This document shows, in pieces, positions 1 to 5,862 of a stretch of DNA of 6,024 bases; position 1 is the stretch's first letter; each line of letters starts with the position of its first letter. Under the pieces are notes generated by a model. That model did no database searches. It had not been told where the DNA came from and saw only the letters and a program-made list of their open reading frames with translations. The DNA is from Nitrospirales bacterium (lineage in GTDB: Bacteria > Nitrospirota > Thermodesulfovibrionia > Thermodesulfovibrionales > Dissulfurispiraceae), in contig JADLDZ010000074.1 in NCBI GenBank assembly GCA_020846375.1, forward strand, positions 1 through 6,024, in the 5' to 3' direction. The translations under genes were made by a program, and so were the position numbers.

Positions 1-582
1 CTCGTTCTCCAGAGAGACCTTCCCTTCGGGGATAGAGGCGAGGCCCCCCCGGTTAAAGACATAGACCCCCCCATTGATGCGCCCCGGAGAGCCCGCACTC
101 TTTTCCGCAAAGGCGAGAACGCGCCCCTCGCCATCGATTTCGACCCTCCCGTAGCGGCTCGTGTCCTCCATAAAGACCAGCCCCATGGTGGCCCTGGCGT
201 TTTTCCCGGCATGGAAGGCGACCATGGCACGGAGGTCGATTTCGAGGAAGGAATCGCCGTTCAGCACCAGGACCGGTCCTGCCCCCGGAGCGTCCAGCAG
301 AGTGGCCGCCTTCCGCAGTGCGCCCCCCGTTCCCAGGGGGGACTCCTCCTCGGAATAGGAGAGGCGCACTCCCCATTTCCCTCCCGTGCCGAAATACGCT
401 TTGACCGTCTCCCGCTTGTATCCGGTGGAGAGGATTATATCTTCGATGCCCCCCTGCTTCAATTGCAGGACCAAGTATTCGAGGAAGGGTTTCCCCGCGA
501 CAGGGGCCATGGGCTTGGGCACCTCGCTGACCACTTCCCGCAGGCGCGTCCCCTCCCCGCCGGCAAGGATGATCGCTTCCAT
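1..582 (-). CDS. hddC: D-glycero-D-manno-heptose 1-phosphate guanylyltransferase-like nucleotidyltransferase, N-terminal 194 residues
   Basis: The frame is open from ATG 580-582 to the left edge (194 codons, no stop); family members are about 225-240 aa, so roughly 35 residues are missing. Visible motifs are AIILAGGEGTRL (3-14), the pyrophosphorylase signature with VPKPMAPVAGKP (21-32), SPLGTGGALRKA (81-92), VLNGDSFLEIDL (106-117) with the metal-binding Asp D110, FAEK (158-161) and INGGVYVFN (169-177). From memory the pattern, including LNGD-S/T-F, PLGTGGA and INGG, closely follows Campylobacter jejuni HddC. The reaction would use GTP and heptose 1-phosphate to form GDP-heptose. Glucose- or mannose-1-phosphate nucleotidyltransferases share the motifs but are usually longer. 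The start overlaps the GT2 stop by one base; the ribosome site is weak (GAAGAAG), consistent with coupling. Two runs of seven G (coding strand) lie at 66-72 and 44-50; the frame is intact through both. Confidence 0.82.
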   Translation of the reverse strand, partial: MEAIILAGGEGTRLREVVSEVPKPMAPVAGKPFLEYLVLQLKQGGIEDIILSTGYKRETVKAYFGTGGKWGVRLSYSEEESPLGTGGALRKAATLLDAPGAGPVLVLNGDSFLEIDLRAMVAFHAGKNARATMGLVFMEDTSRYGRVEIDGEGRVLAFAEKSAGSPGRINGGVYVFNRGGLASIPEGKVSLENE

Positions 583-1259
583 CAATACTTCTTCGAGGGG
601 AAGAGCTCACCGAAAACAGTGGACAGCTCGATAAGGCCGTTTTTGATGATGCTCCGGTAGGATTTTCCCCCGATCCTCTTCGGCTCGTCCCCCGGTATCT
701 CCGTGGTCTTCAGCCCCTTCCTGGCGCACCGGATGCACATCTGGGTATCGATGGAGAGCCTGATGTCCTCCCACAAACCGAGCCGGGTGAAGATATCCCG
801 CCTGAAGGCGCGGTAAAACCCGAGCACATCGGTGTACTTGCTGCCGTAGAGCACATTGACCATGGTGGTGAAGAGCCAGTTCCCGAAGCCGCTGACCAGG
901 GTGTCGTCCTCACTCTTCGCCCCGTCCAGGTACCGGGACACGATCACCATATCGTACCCCTCCTTCATTTTTGCCACCAGTTCGGGGATCTTCTCGGGGA
1001 TCATGTTGCCGTCAGGAGTGAAGGTGATGACCGCCTCTCCCGTCGATGCCTTAAGCCCCTCTATATACCCGGCGATGATCCCCCTGCTCTTCTGCCGGAG
1101 GACAGGGAAGCCGAGGCCCTCTGCGAACTCTATGGTGCCGTCGGTGGACCCGCCGTCTACGATGATGATTTCGTCCACCCACTCCTTCTTTATCCGGGGG
1201 AGGATCACCCGCATGGACTCTATCTCGTTCAAGCTCAACATGATCAGCGAAAATGTCAT
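582..1259 (-). CDS. Glycosyltransferase family 2 (GT-A fold, polyprenol-phosphate-mannose-synthase-like), no membrane anchor
   Basis: The 225-aa protein begins with the GT2 core: SLIMLSLNEIESM (4-16), IIIVDGGSTDGTIEFA (31-46) with the nucleotide-binding Asp pair, and GIIAGYIEGLKASTGE (60-75). FTPDGNMIPE (80-89) supplies the metal-binding acidic motif in the form TPD (81-83) instead of DxD, and IVSRY (106-110) follows. The central segment DVLGFYRAFRRDIFTRLG (144-161) and DEPKRIGGKSY (191-201) resemble dolichol- or undecaprenyl-phosphate sugar synthases. No hydrophobic membrane segment is present, so the enzyme is probably cytoplasmic or peripheral. It would transfer a sugar from a nucleotide donor to a lipid carrier or growing glycan; donor and acceptor are not readable from sequence. 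The start ATG 1257-1259 has AGGAG 5 bases upstream. The stop TGA shares its A with the next ATG (TGATG), giving translational coupling. Confidence 0.88.
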   Translation of the reverse strand: MTFSLIMLSLNEIESMRVILPRIKKEWVDEIIIVDGGSTDGTIEFAEGLGFPVLRQKSRGIIAGYIEGLKASTGEAVITFTPDGNMIPEKIPELVAKMKEGYDMVIVSRYLDGAKSEDDTLVSGFGNWLFTTMVNVLYGSKYTDVLGFYRAFRRDIFTRLGLWEDIRLSIDTQMCIRCARKGLKTTEIPGDEPKRIGGKSYRSIIKNGLIELSTVFGELFPSKKY

Positions 1260-1521
1260 GGTCTCTCCTGTCCGACCCTTGTTATCATTCTCTCTTTATA
1301 GAGAAAGTTTCCTTACAATGCTGTTCTACGATTGCTGTGTGCTTTCATTGTCTTGAAAGCAGTGCTGTATGCCGTCATCCCGGCTTGTCCGGGATCCTTC
1401 CGGGAAAAGATTCCCGACACGCGGGGACAGGCGAGCTCCGCTCGCGGGAATGACAGCTACCAATGCCTTATGTCACTTCACGCGTGTCGTTTACTATAGT
1501 CTCCTGCTTTCCAGGAATCCG
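1260..1521. other. 262-bp intergenic spacer splitting the gene block
   Basis: This is by far the largest gap in the block; the others are 65 bp or less. It holds the palindromic element (1372-1455), flanked by AT-richer DNA at about 1277-1370 and 1456-1521. No open frame with a ribosome binding site and family-like protein was found. An AT-rich stretch at 1281-1310, including a short hairpin TCTCT/AGAGA (1291-1295 with 1300-1304), could hold a promoter for the glycosyltransferase gene, but I could not find a -35/-10 pair with good spacing. Confidence 0.6.
1372..1455. repeat. Palindromic intergenic element with three hairpins and inverted GTCAT ends
   Basis: The element is bounded by GTCATCCCGG (1374-1383) and an inverted copy GCGGGAATGAC (1444-1454), imperfect by a one-base gap. 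Inside are three stem-loops in tandem. The first is ATCCCGG/CCGGGAT (1377-1383 with 1389-1395, 5-base loop). The second is CGGGAA/TTCCCG (1401-1406 with 1411-1416, 4-base loop). The third is GCGAG/CTCGC (1431-1435 with 1441-1445, 5-base loop). Dispersed elements with GTCAT(T)CCCG ends are common between genes of many proteobacterial and related genomes. No U-run follows the stems in the transcribed direction, so this does not look like a standard intrinsic terminator. As RNA it could still slow transcription or protect 3' ends, lowering expression of the two genes downstream relative to hddA. No second copy lies in this window, so repeat status is inferred. Confidence 0.65.
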
Positions 1522-2520
1522 CTAAAAAAAGTCCTGCGTGGAATAGAGCACCACCTGGGTCCCCAGGTTATCGAAGAGAAAGGGCACATACAGCAGGTCC
1601 TTCAGCTTCTCCCTGATCTGCGGGTGCCTCTCCGGAGGGGCGAAAAGGAGCATGAACCCGCCGCCCCCCGCTCCCAACAGCTTCCCGCCGATGGCCCCCG
1701 CCCGCATGGCCGCCTCGTACATCGCATCGATCTTGCTGGTGGAGATCAGCTCGGTGAGACCCCTTTTCAGCTTCCAGGACTCATGGAGGAGTGCGCCGAA
1801 ATCCCGAATGTTGCTCATAGTGCCGTTAAGGATCTCGATGGCACCGTCCACCATTTCCATCATAGCCTTCAGCTCGGCCTTCCTGTCCTTTGTCTTCCGT
1901 ATCTGCTCCGCCGCGATATCCGAGGCGTTCCGCGAAAACCCGGTGAAGAAGAGCATGAGATGGCTCTGGAAGAGATCGATCTTCTCTTTGGTGACAGTGA
2001 CGGGGTATACATAGAATTCCTTGTCCCCGCCGAACTCGATCTTGTTCAGCCCTCCGAATGCGGCAGCCACCTGGTCCTGGGAGCCGACGTTCTCCTGTAT
2101 CACGTTCTGTTCGATATGGATCGCCTCCCTGCTCAACTGCCTCTTGGTGACGATGCTCCCCTTCAGGGCGTACAGGGCATGCAGGAAGCATACGGTAAAG
2201 GCGGAGCTGGAGCCCACCCCCGACCGCGCGGGGATATCGCTGGTATGCACCATCTCGATTCCCCGGTCGATGTTGAGAAACTTCAGGCATTCGCGGACAA
2301 CGGGGTGCTTGATTTCGTCCGCCGTCTGCGTCTCTTCGCGCAGGGTATAGCGGATGCGGTACTTGTAATCGAAAAAGGGGGGGAGATAGCGGCAGCTTAT
2401 GTAGCAGTATTTATTGATGGAGGTGCTCAGCACGGCCCCGCCATTCTCCCGGTACCATACCGGATAGTCCGTCCCTCCCCCGAAAAACGAGATGCGAAAC
2501 GGCGTCCTCGCTACGATCAT
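1522..2520 (-). CDS. hddA: GHMP-family kinase, probable D-glycero-alpha-D-manno-heptose 7-phosphate kinase
   Basis: The 332-aa protein has all three GHMP kinase motifs: RTPFRISFFGGGTDYP (5-20), the ATP-binding loop DIPARSGVGSSSAF (95-108) and the C-terminal glycine loop GGKLLGAGGGGF (278-289). ENVGSQDQVAAAFGG (144-158) carries the likely catalytic Asp D149. HddA phosphorylates D-glycero-D-manno-heptose 7-phosphate at C1 in the cytoplasm. The product is then dephosphorylated and activated to GDP-heptose by GmhB and HddC. Surface-glycan kinases of this subfamily are usually annotated this way, and an HddC-like gene lies two genes downstream, but other sugar phosphates (for example fucose) cannot be excluded from sequence alone. 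The ATG at 2518-2520 gives the normal family N-terminus. AAGGAG lies 11 bases upstream, a rather long spacer. Length is typical (about 330-340). It is the last gene before a 262-bp spacer. Confidence 0.75.
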   Translation of the reverse strand: MIVARTPFRISFFGGGTDYPVWYRENGGAVLSTSINKYCYISCRYLPPFFDYKYRIRYTLREETQTADEIKHPVVRECLKFLNIDRGIEMVHTSDIPARSGVGSSSAFTVCFLHALYALKGSIVTKRQLSREAIHIEQNVIQENVGSQDQVAAAFGGLNKIEFGGDKEFYVYPVTVTKEKIDLFQSHLMLFFTGFSRNASDIAAEQIRKTKDRKAELKAMMEMVDGAIEILNGTMSNIRDFGALLHESWKLKRGLTELISTSKIDAMYEAAMRAGAIGGKLLGAGGGGFMLLFAPPERHPQIREKLKDLLYVPFLFDNLGTQVVLYSTQDFF

Positions 2521-2545
2521 AATACCCCTCTCTCCTTATCAGACG

Positions 2546-3511
2546 TTACGGCAGACGGCTTCCGGACAGCTTCCCTTTGAGTGTCCGCACAATCGTCGCT
2601 TCATCCAGACCGTTCACCTTGTGGAGATGCTCCCGGTTCCCCACTTCGAAAACGTACCTGTCCCCGAAACCCAGCTTCGTCAGGTCCGCCTGCGACCTGC
2701 TGCTCCGCAACACCTCCGCGACGATACTGTCCAGGCTTCCCTTATCGATGAAGGACTCCTCCATGGTGGCGATATGGGAATATTTCCCGACAGACTTATA
2801 CAACAGCTCCCCGTCGAGGGGCTTCAGCATGAAGACATCCACCACACCGGCGCTGATGCCCTCCTGCTCCAGCATCTCCGCCACCCGCAGCGCCTTGTGG
2901 GTCATATAGCCGGTGGAGACGAGGCAGACATCCTTCCCCTCCCGCACGACGGAAAAGCCCTCTTCCATGGAGATTTTCCGGGGATCGTCGTAGATGCGGG
3001 GCTGCGCCTTGCCGTCCAGTCGCAGGTATTTCGGTTTCTTCACCCGGAGGGAGTAGTCCACGAACTGTTCGGTGGTGACGGAATCCCCGGGAGAGAAGAC
3101 CACGAAGTTCGGCAGGACGCGCATGATGCAGGAATCTTCTAGGCAGTGGTGGGTGGGGCCTGTTACGTCATAGCTCAGACCGGCGCCCACGCCGATGAGG
3201 TTCACATTGATCTCGCGGACCTGGGAGAGTATGGAGAGGTTCGTCCGGATCTGCTCATAGGCCCTCATGGAGAGGAAGGGCGCAATGGCATAGGCGTACA
3301 CGACCGCCCCCTCCAGCGCCAGCCCCGTGGCGATGTTGATGAGGTTCTGCTCCGCAATGCCCACATTGATGAACCGGTCCCCGAAATCCTCCCGCAGCCT
3401 GTCCAGCGCCGGGGCGCCGAAGTCGGCGGAGACGAAGAAGATATCGTCGTTCGTGCGCATCCTGTCATAGAGCTGCTCGATGAGGGCGTCCCTCATTACC
3501 TTTGTCTCCAT
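2546..3511 (-). CDS. Transketolase, C-terminal subunit (pyrimidine-binding and C-terminal domains)
   Basis: The 321-aa partner of the preceding gene carries the PYR domain (about 1-170) and the transketolase C-terminal domain (about 185-310). GIAEQNLINIATGLALEG (51-68) contains E54, the glutamate that activates the thiamine aminopyrimidine ring. FLSMRAYEQIR (79-89), GPTHHCLED (118-126), RVLPNFVVFSPGD (131-143) and KYLRLDGKAQP (161-171) follow the family order. By hand alignment, R38 and R164 could be the phosphate-binding arginines, and H121 corresponds to yeast His481. T117 sits where transketolase normally has Asp (yeast Asp477, E. coli Asp469), the residue that recognises the acceptor's alpha-hydroxyl. 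DXS is a related fold, but the split two-gene form and the N-half motifs fit transketolase better. The ATG at 3509-3511 follows the upstream TAG with no gap; GGAG lies 9 bases before it. The next gene starts 25 bases after the stop. Confidence 0.9.
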   Translation of the reverse strand: METKVMRDALIEQLYDRMRTNDDIFFVSADFGAPALDRLREDFGDRFINVGIAEQNLINIATGLALEGAVVYAYAIAPFLSMRAYEQIRTNLSILSQVREINVNLIGVGAGLSYDVTGPTHHCLEDSCIMRVLPNFVVFSPGDSVTTEQFVDYSLRVKKPKYLRLDGKAQPRIYDDPRKISMEEGFSVVREGKDVCLVSTGYMTHKALRVAEMLEQEGISAGVVDVFMLKPLDGELLYKSVGKYSHIATMEESFIDKGSLDSIVAEVLRSSRSQADLTKLGFGDRYVFEVGNREHLHKVNGLDEATIVRTLKGKLSGSRLP

Positions 3512-4327
3512 CTAGTTCATCTCCATGAGCAACTGGTCGATTTCTTCCGTCTTCAAGGCCCTGATATGGCACAGGGAATCCGCCTCCAGGCGGGGGACCC
3601 CCTTCCCCTTCACCGTATTCGCGATAAGCACCTTCGGACCATCACTCCCGTCCTGCTTCAGGGACTGGAGGGCGGAATACACCTCTTTCATATTGTGGCC
3701 GTCCACTTCCGACGGCTGCCAGCCGAAGGCCCTGAACTTCTCGTCCAGTGGCTCCAGGTTCAGGATACGCGTGCAGTAATCGAGCATGCATATCTTATTG
3801 TTGTCGATGACGAGCACCAGATTGTTCAGGTTGTGGTGCGCCGCGAACATGATGGCCTCCCACACCGATCCCTCATACAACTCGCCGTCCCCCGAAAGCA
3901 CGAAGACCTTCTCGGTGCGCTTCTTCCTCTTCAGCGCCATGGCGATGCCGCAGGCCACCCCGAGGCCGTGCCCCAGGGAGCCGTTCACCGTCTCGTACCC
4001 GGGGATGGAGCAGTCGGGGATATCCCCCAGGAGGGAGCCCGCCTTGCCCACCCTCCCCAGTTCCTCCAGGGCGAAATAGCCGAGGTCCGCCAGGAGGGGA
4101 TAGAAAGAGACGGAGCCATGGGCCTTGCTGATGATGAGCCGGTCCCTCTCTTCGCAGTAGATATCCGCAGGGTCGTACTTCAGAATTTTTCCGTAATACA
4201 GCGCTGTCAGGATCTCGATGCAGGAGAGGGACGATGCCAGCCGGATTCCCGGCGCAATCCTGTGTATCTTCAGGGTCTCCTGCTTCACCCATGCAGCCTT
4301 TTTCTCCAGGTACTCCATCAACTCCAT
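3512..4327 (-). CDS. Transketolase, N-terminal (thiamine diphosphate-binding) subunit
   Basis: The 271-aa protein equals the first half of a transketolase, which moves two-carbon ketol units between sugars using thiamine diphosphate. ASSLSCIEILTALYY (31-45), SKAHGSVSFYPLLA (67-80), GSLGHGLGVACGIAMALK (116-133), GDGELYEGSVWEA (146-158) and DNNKI (175-179) are visible. The last two form the GDG...NN cofactor and metal motif. VKGKG (239-243) and H254 follow. By hand alignment with yeast transketolase, H70 matches His69 and H254 may match His263. R29 falls where His30 is expected, and D102 where donor-binding His103 is expected (segment GDIPDCSIPG). These differences may mean a changed donor. The start ATG at 4325-4327 has GAGG 7 bases upstream; M4 is an in-frame alternative. 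The stop TAG directly abuts the ATG of the C-terminal half, so the two are expected to be made together and to form one heteromeric enzyme. Confidence 0.9.
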   Translation of the reverse strand: MELMEYLEKKAAWVKQETLKIHRIAPGIRLASSLSCIEILTALYYGKILKYDPADIYCEERDRLIISKAHGSVSFYPLLADLGYFALEELGRVGKAGSLLGDIPDCSIPGYETVNGSLGHGLGVACGIAMALKRKKRTEKVFVLSGDGELYEGSVWEAIMFAAHHNLNNLVLVIDNNKICMLDYCTRILNLEPLDEKFRAFGWQPSEVDGHNMKEVYSALQSLKQDGSDGPKVLIANTVKGKGVPRLEADSLCHIRALKTEEIDQLLMEMN

Positions 4328-4392
4328 CTCGTTACCTCACCGGTTGAACGTTTTCGCAGAATGCCCGCCGTCCAAGGGCAACGGGCAGGCCC

Positions 4393-5355
4393 TTACGCGC
4401 AGGGGTGCGCCCGGTACCACTCCATGGTCTTCCGGATGCCCTCCCGCAGGTCGGTGCGCGCCTTGAATCCGAGGACCCTCTCCGCCTTCTCCGTGCTGAT
4501 GAGCCGCACCGGAATCATGGACGGCTTCGAGGAGTCGTACTCCACCACCGCATCGTCGTACCCGTCCACTTCCAGGCAGATCTGCAGGATCTCCTTGATG
4601 CTGTACCCTTTGCCGTAGCCGATGTTGACGGGATCGAAGGTCTCGATCTTCTCCGCGGCCAGGACCAGGGCGTCGATGAAGTCGTCGATATAGATCAGGT
4701 CCCTGATGTCGTCGCCCGTGCCCCACACCTTGATGGGCTTCTGCCTCTCCACCACCTTCCTGATGGTGGCGGACATCATGTGGGAGGTGGCGAAGTCGAA
4801 GTCGTCATACGGGCCGTAGATGTTGGAAGGACGCACCACCACGGTGGCCATGCGCTCTTTCAGTTTCTCGGAGTAGAGCCTGCAGAGGATCTCCGTGTAC
4901 CTCTTCATCCATGCCACGCCGAAATAGATGTCGTAGGGGTCCCCGTCGAACATCTCCTCCTCCCGCACCGGCCTGTCAGCCGAAGGGGGATACGCCGCAT
5001 TGCTGCTCAGCCAGATGAACTTCTTGACCTTCGCGGCCCAGGCCGCCTCCAGCATCTGAGAGTTCATGATGATATTGGGGGTGACATGCACCAGGGGGGT
5101 GGACGCAATGACCGCCGCGCCCGAGGTGTTGGCTGCGCAGAGGAAGACATAGTCCATATCCTGCACCGCCCTCCTGCAATCATCCATGACAAGAAGATCC
5201 GCCTTCACATATTCGACCCTGTTGTCCGCGATCACCGCATCCTTCCGGTGCAGTGTGGCGCGCACCTTCGCCCCCAGGGACAGCATACGGTTGATCAGGT
5301 TTGCGCCCACGAAGCCGGTGCCGCCGGCGACCAGCACGTTCTTTCCCTTAAACAT
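4393..5355 (-). CDS. NAD-dependent epimerase/dehydratase family protein (extended SDR) with an altered YxxxK motif
   Basis: The 320-aa protein has a Rossmann fold: VLVAGGTGFVGANL at 7-20 gives GxxGxxG (G11-G14-G17), D53 follows the second strand, and LSSNAAYP (116-123) supplies the catalytic Ser region. VVRPSNIYGPYD (173-184), IRDLIYIDDFIDA (217-229) and PVNIGYGKGYSIKEI (242-256) are standard for nucleotide-sugar epimerases, dehydratases and GDP-fucose-synthase-like reductases. The canonical YxxxK is here V147-A-W-M-K151: the lysine is kept, but valine replaces the tyrosine. The nearest tyrosine is Y144, seven residues before the lysine. The exact reaction therefore cannot be assigned; a role in tailoring a nucleotide-linked sugar is inferred from context. 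The start ATG at 5353-5355 lies inside the end of the upstream gene (8-base overlap, ATGTTTAA) with GAGG about 8 bases upstream, suggesting translational coupling. The stop is at 4393-4395, and a 65-bp gap leads to the transketolase pair. Confidence 0.85.
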   Translation of the reverse strand: MFKGKNVLVAGGTGFVGANLINRMLSLGAKVRATLHRKDAVIADNRVEYVKADLLVMDDCRRAVQDMDYVFLCAANTSGAAVIASTPLVHVTPNIIMNSQMLEAAWAAKVKKFIWLSSNAAYPPSADRPVREEEMFDGDPYDIYFGVAWMKRYTEILCRLYSEKLKERMATVVVRPSNIYGPYDDFDFATSHMMSATIRKVVERQKPIKVWGTGDDIRDLIYIDDFIDALVLAAEKIETFDPVNIGYGKGYSIKEILQICLEVDGYDDAVVEYDSSKPSMIPVRLISTEKAERVLGFKARTDLREGIRKTMEWYRAHPCA

Positions 5356-5860
5356 AATGCCCCACCTCGTCTCTCTGTGATAGTACCGGGTTCTTGATCG
5401 GCCACCAGATCTTCAGCTTCGGATCGTTCCAGGTGTAGGTGAACTGCCCGGAAGGGTTGTAGTAGGTGGACTGTTTGTAATGGAAAATGGCCCTTTCGCT
5501 CAGGATCAGGTGGCCGTTCCCGTGTTTGGGGGGAACCAGCACCTGGTGCCTGTTTCTGTCGGAGAGGACGAAGGCCTGCCACTTCCCGAAGTCCTTCGAT
5601 CCGGTGTCACAATTGACCACCACAAGGTAGAACTTGCCGGAGAGGCAGGAGATGAGCTTCCAGGTCTCCCCGTCCCCATGAATCCCCCGCAGGACATGCT
5701 GCGTGGACACCGAGATATCGTCCTGGACAAAAGTCGCGGTAATACCGTTCCTGCGGTACAGCTCCTCGTTGTAGGTTTCTATATATTCCCCCCGGTGGTC
5801 TTCGAACACCTGCGGTTTGATCAAGAGCACTCCGTTCAGTCGCGTCGCCGTAACTTCCAT
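5348..5860 (-). CDS. RmlC-type (cupin) nucleotide-sugar 3,5-epimerase, probably acting on a GDP-4-keto-6-deoxy-heptose
   Basis: The 170-aa cupin protein belongs to the dTDP-4-dehydrorhamnose 3,5-epimerase family, which epimerises 4-keto sugars at C3 and/or C5. Visible motifs are FEDHRGEYIETY (19-30), FVQDDIS (44-50), VLRGIHGD (56-63), K68, YKQSTYY (128-134), WNDPKLKIWWP (144-154) and LSQRD (160-164). By hand comparison with Salmonella RmlC, catalytic His63 corresponds to H61, Tyr133 to Y128 and Asp170 to D164, so the active core is kept. Two regions differ: the RGLH-to-Lys segment is three residues shorter, and the usual 'PxGxAHGF' reads PPKHGNGH (110-117), putting Asn at the conserved His. 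The RGIHGD form recalls the Campylobacter jejuni GDP-heptose epimerases (DdahB/MlghB), which fits hddA- and hddC-like genes in the same block. Length is near the family norm (about 180). The 3' end overlaps the next gene by 8 bases. The family is certain; the substrate is inferred. Confidence 0.85.
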   Translation of the reverse strand: MEVTATRLNGVLLIKPQVFEDHRGEYIETYNEELYRRNGITATFVQDDISVSTQHVLRGIHGDGETWKLISCLSGKFYLVVVNCDTGSKDFGKWQAFVLSDRNRHQVLVPPKHGNGHLILSERAIFHYKQSTYYNPSGQFTYTWNDPKLKIWWPIKNPVLSQRDEVGHYV

Positions 5861-5862
5861 CT

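Noticed and set aside
53..610. 185-codon minus-strand frame over the nucleotidyltransferase gene
   Set aside because: It is a shifted frame. The real frame from 582 runs open to the edge and carries all nucleotidyltransferase motifs, so there is no evidence of a frameshifted gene here.
1281..1320. Sigma-70 promoter for the glycosyltransferase gene
   Set aside because: TTGTAA and TATAAA/GATAAC-like boxes exist in the minus strand, but their spacing (about 12 or 26 bases) is wrong.
1374..1454. Intrinsic terminator after the kinase gene
   Set aside because: The stems are GC-rich, but no run of T follows them in the minus-strand direction, so a standard terminator is not supported.
1369..2580. 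403-codon plus-strand open frame through the spacer and opposite the kinase gene
   Set aside because: It begins inside the palindromic element and runs antisense to hddA; no ribosome site or family motif was seen.
4328..4392. Hairpin (GCCCG/CGGGC) between the SDR and transketolase genes
   Set aside because: A 5-bp stem with a large loop in GC-rich DNA is not above expectation, and no U-run follows.
3146..4618. 490-codon plus-strand open frame opposite the transketolase genes
   Set aside because: It lies antisense to two clear family genes, spans their junction, and encodes a His/Leu/Val/Gly/Arg-rich sequence with no recognisable motif. GC-rich codon bias on the coding strand readily removes stops from the opposite frame.
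4405..5397. 330-codon plus-strand open frame opposite the SDR epimerase
   Set aside because: It is nearly the same length as the real gene but is His/Val/Leu/Gly/Asp-rich without domain motifs; an antisense shadow.
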